Notes: a model not told the origin generated them from the sequence alone. A stretch of DNA of 8,712 nucleotides from Desulfobulbaceae bacterium UBA2213 (GCA_002327225.1 DCUN01000080.1:1-8712), one strand, 5' to 3'. Numbered from the stretch's first letter, positions 1 through 6,478 are shown. A program made the numbers and translations.

Positions 1-147
1 GACCACAACGTCCGGGAAACCCTGAAGGTCTGTGACTTTGCCTATATCATGAACGCCGGCCAGATTCTCACCAGCGGGGTGGCAGACGACATCATCGCCA
101 GCGAAGTTGCCCGCAGGATGTATCTGGGCGAAAACTTTACTATGTAG
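1..147 (+). CDS. lptB: LPS export ABC transporter ATP-binding protein LptB, C-terminal end (partial)
   Basis: The reading frame is open from base 1 to the TAG at 145-147 and encodes the last 48 residues of an ABC ATPase. It begins with DHNVRETLKVCDFAYIM, the switch/H-loop region (His at residue 2 of the fragment) in the form typical of LptB, and ends in the LptB-like tail YLGENFTM. In the family, LptB is the cytoplasmic ATPase that powers LptFG to extract lipopolysaccharide from the inner membrane. The Walker A, signature and Walker B motifs lie upstream of the window. The stop lies 5 bases before rpoN, so the two are almost certainly cotranscribed; lptB-rpoN is a widely conserved proteobacterial pair, which supports the call. 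Confidence 0.9.
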   Translation, partial: DHNVRETLKVCDFAYIMNAGQILTSGVADDIIASEVARRMYLGENFTM

Positions 148-152
148 GCGCC

Positions 153-1604
153 ATGGCCCTGGAACTGAGACAACAGCTCAAGCTGAGCCAGAAACTGGTA
201 ATGACCCAGCAGTTGCGTCAGGCCATCAGGCTCCTGCAGCTCAACCGCCTGGAACTGAGTAACGCCTTGCAGGCGGAACTGGAACAGAATCCGGCCCTGG
301 AAGAGGATTTCAGTATCCAGGAGGAGAACTCCAATCCCCAGAGCCTTTCAGCAGTCGAAGAAGTGCAGGGAAGCGGCCAGGAATCAGATTTTACCGAACC
401 AGTCAGGGCAACAGACATCATACCCGAGACCAACTGGGAAGATTACGCCAACACCTTTGACGACAATTTTTCCTTTTCTCACGAAACCCCGGCAGCCGAC
501 GCCCCCAGTCAGTTTGATTTTATTTCGCAGAAACCGGGGCTCTCCGCCTATCTCCAATGGCAGCTGGCCCACAGCGATCTCGACCCGGAAGAGTGGGACA
601 TCGCTCTCTATATCGTCGGCAATCTTAACCGCTACGGTTTTCTGGAGGTGGATCTGGCCGAGATCATGGAAGAGACCGGATGTGATCATGATGCCGCCGA
701 ATATATGCTTGAGCTGATCCAGGATCTTGATCCGCCGGGGATCGGAGCCAGAGATGTCGGCGAATCCCTCTTTCTCCAGCTTGAACGCAAAGGGATGGCA
801 GATTCCCTGGCCGCCGAGATCGTCCTCCACCATCTGAACCACCTCCAGACCGGCAACCATGCGGCCATTGCCAGGGCCACCGGGCACAAGAAGCCTGAAA
901 TCGTCAAGGCCATTGATTTTATCACCAGCGAACTCTCTCCTTACCCTGGACTGCCCTACGCGGACGATGCCACCAACTATATCGTCCCGGATATCTATGT
1001 GAAAAAGATTGATGGCGACTATGTGGTGCAGCTCAATGACGACGACCTGCCCCACCTCAAGCTGTCCTCCCACTACCAGGAGCTGCTGCAGAACAACACC
1101 GAACTGCAGAAAGAGTCCCGCGCCTATATCAAGGAAAAGATCAAGGATGCCGAATGGTTCCTCAAATCCATCCACCAGCGGCAGCGCACCATCTTCAAGA
1201 CGATGGAGAGCATCCTCCGTTTTCAGCATGATTTTTTTGAATATGGCCCCACCCGGCTCAAACCCCTCATCCTCCGCGACGTGGCCGAAGACATCGAGAT
1301 GCACGAATCAACGATCAGCCGGGTCACCTCCAACAAGTATGTCCATACTCCGCAGGGCATCTATGAACTTAAATATTTCTTCTCCACCTCTATTCCGCGA
1401 GAGGGTTCAGACCCGCTGGCGGCCGAATCCATCCGCGAACGGATCCGCACACTGATCAGGGATGAAGATCCGCGAAAACCGCTCAGCGATAATGCCATTT
1501 CCAAAAAACTGGCCGCAAACAATATCCAGCTTGCCAGACGCACTGTGGCCAAGTATCGGGAACAGATGAAGATCCTGCCGGTAAAACATCGTCGGAATAC
1601 CTGA
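153..1604 (+). CDS. rpoN: RNA polymerase sigma-54 factor RpoN
   Basis: This 483-residue protein is full length for sigma-54. Region I (residues 1-51) is rich in Gln and Leu, with the segments LSQKLVMTQQLRQAI and LLQLNRLEL and the ending EQNPALEE; it is the part that contacts bacterial enhancer-binding proteins. An acidic, variable region II follows (about 52-120), then the core-binding domain (about 120-300). A helix-turn-helix lies near 372-410 (LRDVAEDIEMHESTISRVTS), and the diagnostic RpoN box ARRTVAKYRE is at 461-470 and reads -24 promoter elements. The ATG at 153 is chosen because region I starts directly after it and it lies 5 bases after lptB. RpoN directs transcription of genes that need activator ATPases, such as nitrogen, flagellar and formate or hydrogen metabolism genes. 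Unlike the common order, no hpf/raiA or ptsN gene follows. Confidence 0.97.
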   Translation: MALELRQQLKLSQKLVMTQQLRQAIRLLQLNRLELSNALQAELEQNPALEEDFSIQEENSNPQSLSAVEEVQGSGQESDFTEPVRATDIIPETNWEDYANTFDDNFSFSHETPAADAPSQFDFISQKPGLSAYLQWQLAHSDLDPEEWDIALYIVGNLNRYGFLEVDLAEIMEETGCDHDAAEYMLELIQDLDPPGIGARDVGESLFLQLERKGMADSLAAEIVLHHLNHLQTGNHAAIARATGHKKPEIVKAIDFITSELSPYPGLPYADDATNYIVPDIYVKKIDGDYVVQLNDDDLPHLKLSSHYQELLQNNTELQKESRAYIKEKIKDAEWFLKSIHQRQRTIFKTMESILRFQHDFFEYGPTRLKPLILRDVAEDIEMHESTISRVTSNKYVHTPQGIYELKYFFSTSIPREGSDPLAAESIRERIRTLIRDEDPRKPLSDNAISKKLAANNIQLARRTVAKYREQMKILPVKHRRNT

Positions 1605-1620
1605 GCAGAAGGCTCTCAGT

Positions 1621-2523
1621 ATGGAAAATTTTGTAGTGACAATAACATGCCTCCTTGTCGGCATGATAATAAAACGTTTACCTGCCTTCCCTGCTGAAAC
1701 AGGAAAGGTCTTAAATCTCTTTGTCATCTATATATCATTACCGGCATTGGTCCTTCTCAAAATACCCGAGTTGACCTTCTCCCGGAACTTACTCGTCCCG
1801 GTGCTGATGCCCTGGGGAATGCTGCTCTTTTCATCCGCTCTGGTCCTGATCCTGTCCAGACTTCTGCAATGGGAGCGAGCGACGACAGGCTGCCTGCTTC
1901 TTCTCATTCCTCTAGGGAACACCTCTTTTTTAGGTATCCCCATGGTGCAGGCCTTTTTTGGAGAGCAGGCTGTTCCTTACGCCTTACTCTACGATCAGCT
2001 TGGTTCTTTTCTGGCCCTGGCAAGCTATGGCTCCCTGATTCTGGCCCTGTATGGAAGCGGGGACAGCAGGCCGACCCTGAAGCATGTTGTACAGAAGGTT
2101 CTCTTCTTTCCTCCCCTGCTTGCTCTCGTCCTTGCCTTTATTCTCAGGGCTTTTCCCGCTCCGCCTCTTGCCGTAAACCTGTTGACCATAGTGTCCGCCA
2201 CTCTGGTCCCCCTGGTAATGATTGCCGTGGGGTTTCAATTGACACTCCAGTTAGATAAGAAAGTGGTCTCCCAACTCTCCGTTGGCCTTTCTATAAAACT
2301 TATTGCAGCCCCATTAGCAGCCTTGCTTGTCTGTAAAATAGTCGGCCTGGAAGGAGAAGCCGTGCAGGTTGCAATCTTTGAGGCCGGCATGCCGCCCATG
2401 GTTTCAGCAGGAGCAATGGCCATATCAGCCAATCTCTCGCCCACCCTGACGGCAGCACTCGTCGGCATAGGCATTGTCTTGAGTTTCGCGACATTACCCC
2501 TGCTGTATCAACTGCTGGTATAA
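1621..2523 (+). CDS. AEC (auxin efflux carrier) family transporter / putative malate permease-like protein
   Basis: This 300-residue integral membrane protein has about ten hydrophobic segments in the two-times-five pattern of the AEC/BART superfamily, with a short loop near 145-155 in the middle. Family-like motifs are NLFVIYISLPALVL (32-45), GNTSFLGIP (99-107), YDQLGSF (124-130) and, in the second half, EAGMPPMVSAGAMA (254-267), whose proline-containing crossover helix is typical of the fold. Bacterial members are annotated as malate or other organic acid permeases, but the substrate cannot be read from sequence. The ATG at 1621 lies 16 bases after the rpoN stop, with AGAAGG at 1607-1612 as a usable ribosome binding site, so it may be read from the rpoN transcript. 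It stands where hpf-like genes often follow rpoN, and its sequence looks more AT-rich than rpoN, which could reflect later insertion (inference). Confidence 0.85.
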   Translation: MENFVVTITCLLVGMIIKRLPAFPAETGKVLNLFVIYISLPALVLLKIPELTFSRNLLVPVLMPWGMLLFSSALVLILSRLLQWERATTGCLLLLIPLGNTSFLGIPMVQAFFGEQAVPYALLYDQLGSFLALASYGSLILALYGSGDSRPTLKHVVQKVLFFPPLLALVLAFILRAFPAPPLAVNLLTIVSATLVPLVMIAVGFQLTLQLDKKVVSQLSVGLSIKLIAAPLAALLVCKIVGLEGEAVQVAIFEAGMPPMVSAGAMAISANLSPTLTAALVGIGIVLSFATLPLLYQLLV

Positions 2524-2606
2524 AACAACAAGCCTTGGCTCCTGTCTGGTTATTCTGCTGGATCCGTCTGCACGTTTGCAATAGAGGAGAAAACACTAGT
2601 GTCCCA

Positions 2607-2935
2607 ACGTTTTATGTCTATTTCCCTGCCGCGGAAGAAATTGTCACAGAGGTCGAGGTGAAGAAGAACGAGGCGATGCCCACAGGCAATGAGAGAATCC
2701 TTGTGGTGGATGATGAAAATACCATTACCACCTTTTATAAGGCTGTTCTGTCATACCTTGGCTATGAAGTAACGACCAGAACAAAGAGCCAGGAAGCCCT
2801 TGACTCTGTACCGGTTACAGCTTCACTCTCTCCGAGGAAAAGGCCAAAGAGATAGGTATAAAAAGGTTCCTCACCAAACCGGTGGACAGGTTGGTATTAG
2901 CGCAAGCAGTCCGGGACGTGCTTGACGAGAAGTGA
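2607..2935 (+). pseudogene. Remnant of a hybrid sensor histidine kinase (end of HATPase, linker, gutted receiver domain)
   Basis: From 2607 one frame reads TFYVYFPAAEEIV, which matches the usual end of a histidine kinase ATPase domain (GxGTTFxVYLP). A linker ending in PTGNERILVVDDEN follows, the start of a receiver domain (acidic pair near 2706-2714), and then YKAVLSYLGYEV and SQEALD. Around 2804-2810 the homology jumps frame: the next part reads CTGYSFTLSEEKAKEIGIKR and then FLTKPV (conserved Thr and Lys-Pro regions), ending at the TGA at 2933-2935. Compared with a normal receiver of about 120 residues, roughly 40 are missing, including the strand with the phosphoacceptor Asp, and the frame is lost. 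The kinase core upstream is absent. The first frame instead ends at 2855 with a nonsense tail. A short protein could start at the ATG at 2676, but it could not work as a phosphorylatable receiver. This is most likely a double-deletion relic. Confidence 0.8.
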
Positions 2936-3088
2936 TCTTTGCTCTCGTGTGCCCAGTTCACGGATGGCTGGATTCGATTTTTTTTTGGTCGTTGTGGGAG
3001 AGAAGACCTGTCGTTTTTCTTCCATGACTTGAACGGGGAGCATTTTAAAATAGGTACCCAAGAGTAAGAAGAGAGGAGCGCAAGGAAG

Positions 3089-3295
3089 ATGAGAGAAAAA
3101 GAGGTGGGAGAGGCCCTTGTACAAGTGATGCGGGATCCACAGGGCTCTGAAAGTCAGGAGAGCTTTGCCAGGGCCATGGAGTTGACCAAGGCGTATGCCG
3201 GTTCAGGATCGGCGACCCATTTCAGCGCTGTTGCCAGACTTTTTTATGATCTGTTTGAGATGTTTGAGACAGGCGCTGACCCCCGAAAGAAATAG
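3089..3295 (+). CDS. Small hypothetical protein (68 aa)
   Basis: The 68-residue frame starts at an ATG preceded by GAGAGGAG (3071-3078), a strong Shine-Dalgarno sequence at good spacing (10 bases), and ends at the TAG at 3293-3295. The product is soluble and largely helical in appearance: MREKEVGEALVQVMRD, then FARAMELTKAYA, then HFSAVARLFYDLFEMFETGA, the last being an amphipathic helix rich in Phe. There is no Cys, no signal peptide and no membrane segment. I do not recognise a family. It follows the kinase relic by 153 bases in which I see no further gene, and faces the ferredoxin-HD gene tail to tail. The good ribosome binding site and protein-like composition favour a real gene, but the short length leaves doubt. 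Confidence 0.55.
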   Translation: MREKEVGEALVQVMRDPQGSESQESFARAMELTKAYAGSGSATHFSAVARLFYDLFEMFETGADPRKK

Positions 3296-3301
3296 GCCTG
3301 C

Positions 3302-3324
3302 CGGCATAACTCACTGTTAAGCCG
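3302..3324 (+). terminator. Hairpin just after the 68-aa ORF, possible terminator or repeat copy
   Basis: CGGCATAAC (3302-3310) can pair with GTTAAGCCG (3316-3324) around the loop TCACT, giving eight of nine pairs (A3306 against A3320 is the mismatch). It begins 6 bases after the stop of the small ORF. No T-run follows on the + strand, so it would be a weak intrinsic terminator. Its start CGGCATAA is shared with the other short hairpins of this window. Confidence 0.35.
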
Positions 3325-3328
3325 CTGT

Positions 3329-3402
3329 AAAAAAATAACATGGCCATTTAATTGTCCAGAACGGCATAAGGAGCCGTAACGATATAAATTGCCATGTTAT
3401 TT
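3329..3402 (-). terminator. Intrinsic terminator of the ferredoxin-HD gene
   Basis: An 18-base inverted repeat (3333-3350 against 3385-3402; 17 of 18 positions complementary) forms a long stem. Read on the - strand it is followed by an uninterrupted run of seven T (complement of the A-run 3329-3335). The stem lies 33 bases beyond the stop of the - strand gene at 3435, the right place and polarity for rho-independent termination. The 34-nt loop holds a second small hairpin (3361-3377). On the + strand no comparable T-run follows. Confidence 0.65.
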
Positions 3403-3415
3403 CGTAACGGCTCCT
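3361..3415. repeat. Hairpin motif ACGGC-ATAAGGA-GCCGT with an alternative longer pairing
   Basis: ACGGC (3361-3365) pairs with GCCGT (3373-3377) around the seven-base loop ATAAGGA. In addition AGGAGCCGTAACG (3369-3381) is complementary at 12 of 13 positions to CGTAACGGCTCCT (3403-3415). These two pairings exclude each other and interlock with the terminator stem 3333-3402. The same core, in slightly changed form, recurs at 4651-4667 and 4753-4767, which marks it as a small dispersed repeat. Confidence 0.55.
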
Positions 3416-3434
3416 CATTGGTACAGGGGTGCAA

Positions 3435-4547
3435 TCAGGGGGGTGGAATTCTCTTCAGAAAGGTGTGCAGGGTTTCCAGTTTATCATCGCATAAACTGAG
3501 AACTTTTTTGAGATAGGTGATGTTCTTTTCAATATTCGTGTAATAGAGATTATCATTGATCTGCCAGCGCTGATGAAAATGAGCCCGCATCGCCTGTGCT
3601 GTGTTTGAGAAGGTTTTTTCTAATCTTTCGGTAATAATATCGTAAAAAACAGTAGTCTTTTGTATGAGGTCAATGGCCGAGTCATGCGTTTCCAGCCCTC
3701 CATCCTTGAGTTCCTGAAATAATAAAGGCAAGCGTTCAAGGTAGTATCTGTCAGCTATCTGGGCCAGAATATCAGCTGATCCCAGGACGTATCCCGCCAG
3801 TTTGGAGGCATCTGACGGAAAAAAAATCTCTCTTGGGTCAAGGGCAAGGTTCGTGCATTCGATAACGGAGGAACATTCCCGGGTAAGGAGATTTGAAGGA
3901 GTATTTCCGGCAAAATATTGTTTCATAAGAGTTATGGAACGCTCTTCATGATTTTCAGTATAGACCGCACCAGATATCGCCGTATCTGAAGTCTTTGTGA
4001 GGAGGCCGGTGTCATGAAAATATGCGCTGTATAAAGCCAGCTCCAGGACGTGGGTGGAGATATCCCGGCCGGAGCAGGTCAGGCCATGCAGCAGTCTTGC
4101 TGTAGCCAGAACTACGCTGCAGGTATGTTGGAGGTTATGGTATTGTGTGGCGCTCATGCGGAATCCTGGATAGGTTCCGGCAAAGAGGCGTGTCACATCA
4201 TAATGAATCTGCCGGAGCACGGCAGTGTTGAAAGACGGCTGAATCAGGGTGACGGTGGCAAGAATTTCGTCTAAAGGCTCGCCGGTCTCTCCCGATTCAA
4301 AAATTTTTGTCAGTTGCTGGTGGCTCAGATCATGGGCAATCCCCTGGCCAAGGGTTGTGGTCAAGGAGATACATTTCGTCGGACAATAGGCTGCTGCTTC
4401 TTCAATCAGGGGTGTGATCTCCGCATCGGGATGTATGACCACGGCCTTTTTCCCGGTTTCATCCATCTTGAAGGCATCAGGGCAGATCTCTACGCATGAT
4501 TCGCAGCCATTACATTCGTAACTGTCGAGAGAAATTGAGTTTTTCAA
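3435..4547 (-). CDS. Ferredoxin-HD domain fusion protein (putative iron-sulfur linked phosphohydrolase)
   Basis: The 370-residue protein joins two parts. Residues 1-62 are a single-cluster ferredoxin: C12-x2-C15-x2-C18-x3-C22-P and C55-P, close in pattern to Desulfovibrio ferredoxin II, with extra cysteines C22 and C59. C12, C15, C18 and C55 are the expected [4Fe-4S] ligands. From about 105 on it is an HD-superfamily hydrolase domain: YHNLQH (H137, H141), FHDTG (H178-D179), NHEERS (H200) and GSADILAQIAD (D259) supply the usual metal ligands. HD enzymes cleave phosphate esters, often cyclic or ordinary nucleotides; the substrate here is unknown. No signal peptide or membrane segment is seen, so it is probably cytosolic. 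The start must be the TTG at 4547: an in-frame TGA lies 10 codons upstream and the next Met is inside the ferredoxin. The ribosome binding site is weak. It lies 268 bases behind purF and ends at a strong terminator. Confidence 0.8.
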   Translation of the reverse strand: MKNSISLDSYECNGCESCVEICPDAFKMDETGKKAVVIHPDAEITPLIEEAAAYCPTKCISLTTTLGQGIAHDLSHQQLTKIFESGETGEPLDEILATVTLIQPSFNTAVLRQIHYDVTRLFAGTYPGFRMSATQYHNLQHTCSVVLATARLLHGLTCSGRDISTHVLELALYSAYFHDTGLLTKTSDTAISGAVYTENHEERSITLMKQYFAGNTPSNLLTRECSSVIECTNLALDPREIFFPSDASKLAGYVLGSADILAQIADRYYLERLPLLFQELKDGGLETHDSAIDLIQKTTVFYDIITERLEKTFSNTAQAMRAHFHQRWQINDNLYYTNIEKNITYLKKVLSLCDDKLETLHTFLKRIPPP

Positions 4548-4650
4548 GGTAGTGTGATCTGTTGATGTGAGGTGTCAAGTCGTTGTTTCAAGTCCCTGTT
4601 GACTGTAAAAGAGCTACCAATATTTTAGGTACAGATCTTTGTCTGTCAAG

Positions 4651-4667
4651 CGGCATACGAGGAGCCG
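4651..4667. repeat. Short hairpin repeat, copy with loop ATACGAGGA
   Basis: CGGC (4651-4654) and GCCG (4664-4667) flank the loop ATACGAGGA. The unit CGGCATACGAGGAGCCGTA matches the copies at 3362-3378 and 4753-4769 apart from small changes in the loop. Here I find no partner for the longer outer pairing seen in the other two copies, so it looks like a half element. Confidence 0.5.
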
Positions 4668-4687
4668 TACCCCCCTTATATGATCGT

Positions 4688-4710
4688 CGTCTGATGTGAC
4701 TTGCCAGACG
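4688..4710. repeat. Inverted repeat CGTCTG/CAGACG
   Basis: CGTCTG (4688-4693) and CAGACG (4705-4710) are perfectly complementary around an 11-base spacer. It is one of a row of hairpins in the 268-base gap between purF and the ferredoxin-HD gene. No function is evident. Confidence 0.35.
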
Positions 4711-4716
4711 CCACAC

Positions 4717-4748
4717 CAAGAAACAGCAGAACAGATTGCTGTTTCTTG
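4717..4748. repeat. Perfect 12-bp inverted repeat
   Basis: CAAGAAACAGCA (4717-4728) and TGCTGTTTCTTG (4737-4748) are perfectly complementary with an eight-base loop. It lies about 70 bases downstream of the purF stop in the - direction. No T-run follows on either strand, so it may be a backup or rho-dependent stop, an RNA-stabilising hairpin, or part of a repeat cluster. Confidence 0.5.
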
Positions 4749-4752
4749 ATTT

Positions 4753-4817
4753 CGGCATAAGAGGCCGTTTGCTCTACAAGCACCAAAAAGCCCTTGCTCG
4801 TAGAGCAAACGGCCTCT
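4753..4817 (-). terminator. purF 3'-end palindrome, probable terminator, containing the short hairpin repeat
   Basis: An 18-base perfect inverted repeat (4760-4777 against 4800-4817) overlaps the purF stop codon. Read on the - strand a second, exclusive structure is possible: TTGCTC-TAC-GAGCAA (complement of 4794-4808), followed by GGGC and five T (complement of 4785-4789), which looks like a compact intrinsic terminator. The distal edge carries another copy of the short repeat CGGC-ATAAGAG-GCCG (4753-4767). The position directly behind purF supports a role in 3'-end formation; which fold is used cannot be decided from sequence. Confidence 0.55.
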
Positions 4818-6237
4818 AAATATCCAATGCCCCTTTATGAAAGGTGAGGTCTGGAGCTACCGGGTAGTTGCCGTCGAAACAGGCCAGGCAGTAATTTTCC
4901 TTTCCCAGTCCGGCAGCCTCAACCAGTCCTTCCAGGCTGAGATAATGAAGCGAGTCCAGGCCCAGATAGTCGGCAATATCAGCCACGGATCGCTTGGCGG
5001 CGATCAGTTCTGTTGAAGAGGGAAAATCAATGCCATAATAGCAGGCATTGCGGGTTGGCGGGCAGCTGACCAGCATGTGGACCTCTTTGGCTCCCGCGTC
5101 GCGCAGCGAGCGGACCCTGCTTTTGCCGGTGGTTCCCCTGATAATTGAGTCTTCGACGATGATAATCCGTTTATCTTTGAGGAGGGAGCGGACCGGATTC
5201 AGCTTGACCCTGACGTTGAAGTCGCGCATGGACTGAGTAGGATGGATGAAGGTCCTGCCCACATAATGGTTACGGATCATACCCATTTCCATGGGCAAGC
5301 CGGATGCCTGTGAATACCCAAGGGCCGCATAGTTGCCGGAGTCGGGGAAGGGCATGACAAAATCGGCGTCGATAGGGAATTCGCGGGCCAGGATCTCACC
5401 CATCCGTTTTCGGGATTCATAGACATTGATGCCGAATATATCCGAGTCAGGTCGTGCAAAATAGACCTGTTCAAAGATACAGAAGCTGGGCTTCTGTTTG
5501 GGCCAGGGGAAGATGGAGCGCATTTCGTCCTTGGTGATGATAAGCATCTCGCCCGGTTCGATATCCCGCACATACTTTGCCTCAATCAGATCAAAGGCAC
5601 AGGTCTCTGAGGCGACGACCCAGCCGCCATTATTGAGTTTTCCCAGGCAGAGCGGCCTGAAACCACCCGGGTCACGAATGGCTACCAGGGTATCCTGGGT
5701 CATGAGCAGGATGGAGTAGGCCCCTTTGAGGCAGGAGAAAGATTCGGCGAGGGCTCGATCCAGGCCGAGATGGGTGGTGCGCGCCATGAGGTGGAGCACG
5801 ACCTCACTGTCCATACCGGTCTGGAAGATGGATCCCTTGTCTTCAAGATCATGCCGCAGTTCAATGGCGTTGACCAGGTTGCCATTGTGAGCAACGGCCA
5901 GGGTTGTTCCCCTGTGAGTTATCAGCAATGGCTGGGTATTGGTGATATGAGAGGAGCCGGTAGTGGAGTAGCGGACATGGCCGGCTGCCATGTGTCCAGG
6001 CAGACCCTGGAGGATTGATTCGGTAAAAATTTCCGGAACCAGGCCCATGTCTTTATGAATAGAGACCTTTTTCCCATCTGAGGAAACAATTCCAGCGCTT
6101 TCCTGCCCCCGGTGCTGGAGGGCATAGAGTCCAAAATAGGTAAGCTTTGCCGCATCCTCATGGCCGAAGATACCGCAAACACCACATTCATGCCGTGGTC
6201 GGCCTGATTCTGGTTGCTGTCCTTTGTCGTTTGTCAT
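4816..6237 (-). CDS. purF: Amidophosphoribosyltransferase (glutamine PRPP amidotransferase) PurF
   Basis: PurF makes 5-phosphoribosylamine from PRPP and glutamine, the committed step of purine synthesis in the cytosol. With the ATG at 6237 it has 473 residues, normal for the family. A short propeptide (1-17) precedes C18 in HECGVCGIFGHE; C18 becomes the N-terminal glutaminase nucleophile after processing. The Ntn-hydrolase domain continues with LQHRGQESAGI (40-50), GHVRYSTTG (86-94) and NGNLVNA (118-124). The phosphoribosyltransferase part has RNHYVGRTFIHPTQSMR (322-338) and the PRPP loop VEDSIIRGTT (361-370). C253, C399, C450 and C453 match the four ligands of the structural [4Fe-4S] cluster of the B. 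subtilis-type enzyme. The frame stays open for another 66 codons upstream, but the family start and the purine-rich AGAAAGAGA site just before 6237 favour this ATG. No other pur gene lies in the window. Confidence 0.96.
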   Translation of the reverse strand: MTNDKGQQPESGRPRHECGVCGIFGHEDAAKLTYFGLYALQHRGQESAGIVSSDGKKVSIHKDMGLVPEIFTESILQGLPGHMAAGHVRYSTTGSSHITNTQPLLITHRGTTLAVAHNGNLVNAIELRHDLEDKGSIFQTGMDSEVVLHLMARTTHLGLDRALAESFSCLKGAYSILLMTQDTLVAIRDPGGFRPLCLGKLNNGGWVVASETCAFDLIEAKYVRDIEPGEMLIITKDEMRSIFPWPKQKPSFCIFEQVYFARPDSDIFGINVYESRKRMGEILAREFPIDADFVMPFPDSGNYAALGYSQASGLPMEMGMIRNHYVGRTFIHPTQSMRDFNVRVKLNPVRSLLKDKRIIIVEDSIIRGTTGKSRVRSLRDAGAKEVHMLVSCPPTRNACYYGIDFPSSTELIAAKRSVADIADYLGLDSLHYLSLEGLVEAAGLGKENYCLACFDGNYPVAPDLTFHKGALDI

Positions 6238-6355
6238 ATTCTCTTTCTCGTAAGTCGTTGGAGTAAAATAATATCTTAATTTTACTGATAAAAAATGTAT
6301 AATGCGCTGCGAAGAAACCGTCAGGAAATCAAGGGTTGTTTCGTCATGGTTTCCA

Positions 6356-6374
6356 GGAAGCTGTGTCGGCTTCC
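6356..6374 (-). promoter_or_regulatory. Leader hairpin upstream of purF (GGAAGC/GCTTCC)
   Basis: GGAAGC (6356-6361) and GCTTCC (6369-6374) are complementary around a seven-base loop. It would lie in the purF leader RNA, about 120 bases before the start codon. It may be part of a structured 5' region, but no known purine riboswitch core is recognised. Confidence 0.3.
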
Positions 6375-6393
6375 TTCCAGGCACCAAAATAGG

Positions 6394-6429
6394 GAAAGGC
6401 ACAAAGAGGAAATTACCTTTGTGCCTTTC
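6394..6429 (-). promoter_or_regulatory. Perfect 13-bp inverted repeat at the head of the purF leader
   Basis: GAAAGGCACAAAG (6394-6406) and CTTTGTGCCTTTC (6417-6429) are perfectly complementary with a ten-base loop. If purF starts from the candidate promoter at 6451-6478, this hairpin would sit about 15 bases into the transcript. It could be an operator for a dimeric repressor, an RNA-stabilising 5' hairpin or an attenuator component. It does not have a proper T-run on either strand, so a plain terminator is less likely. Confidence 0.45.
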
Positions 6430-6450
6430 AATCAAATCTGATACTAATCA

Positions 6451-6478
6451 TTTATAATGAAGTTCTGCAGAAATTCAA
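6451..6478 (-). promoter_or_regulatory. Candidate sigma-70 promoter for purF
   Basis: On the - strand TTGAAT (complement of 6473-6478) and TATAAA (complement of 6451-6456) are separated by 16 bases, close to the sigma-70 consensus. It would give a leader of about 200 bases containing the hairpins at 6394-6429 and 6356-6374. This is by inspection only; the region is AT-rich and other matches are possible. Confidence 0.35.
6453..6458 (+). promoter_or_regulatory. Candidate -10 box for selD
   Basis: TATAAT is a perfect -10 hexamer on the + strand, about 109 bases before the selD start. No good -35 element is found 16-19 bases upstream, so it would need an activator or is fortuitous. It overlaps the candidate -10 of the divergent purF promoter, so the two genes may share or compete for this site. 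Confidence 0.25.

Noticed and set aside
384..1304. A 306-codon open frame on the - strand inside rpoN
   Set aside because: It is fully antisense to a clear rpoN gene, its peptide shows no recognisable domain, and it follows from the codon bias of rpoN.
2535..2855. A complete 106-residue response regulator starting at TTG 2535
   Set aside because: The first part upstream of 2607 is not protein-like, and the end is a frameshifted tail; the receiver lacks its phosphoacceptor, so it is a relic.
4614..4808. A 64-codon - strand ORF between purF and the ferredoxin-HD gene
   Set aside because: It runs through the inverted repeats, has no good start site and no protein-like features.
3301..4817. CRISPR array from recurring short hairpins
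   Set aside because: The copies are few, irregularly spaced over 1.4 kb and separated by a full gene, with no spacer pattern and no cas gene.
6238..6435. A 66-codon N-terminal extension of PurF
   Set aside because: The extension has no resemblance to PurF, covers the hairpins and candidate leader, and the usual short propeptide before the catalytic Cys begins at 6237.
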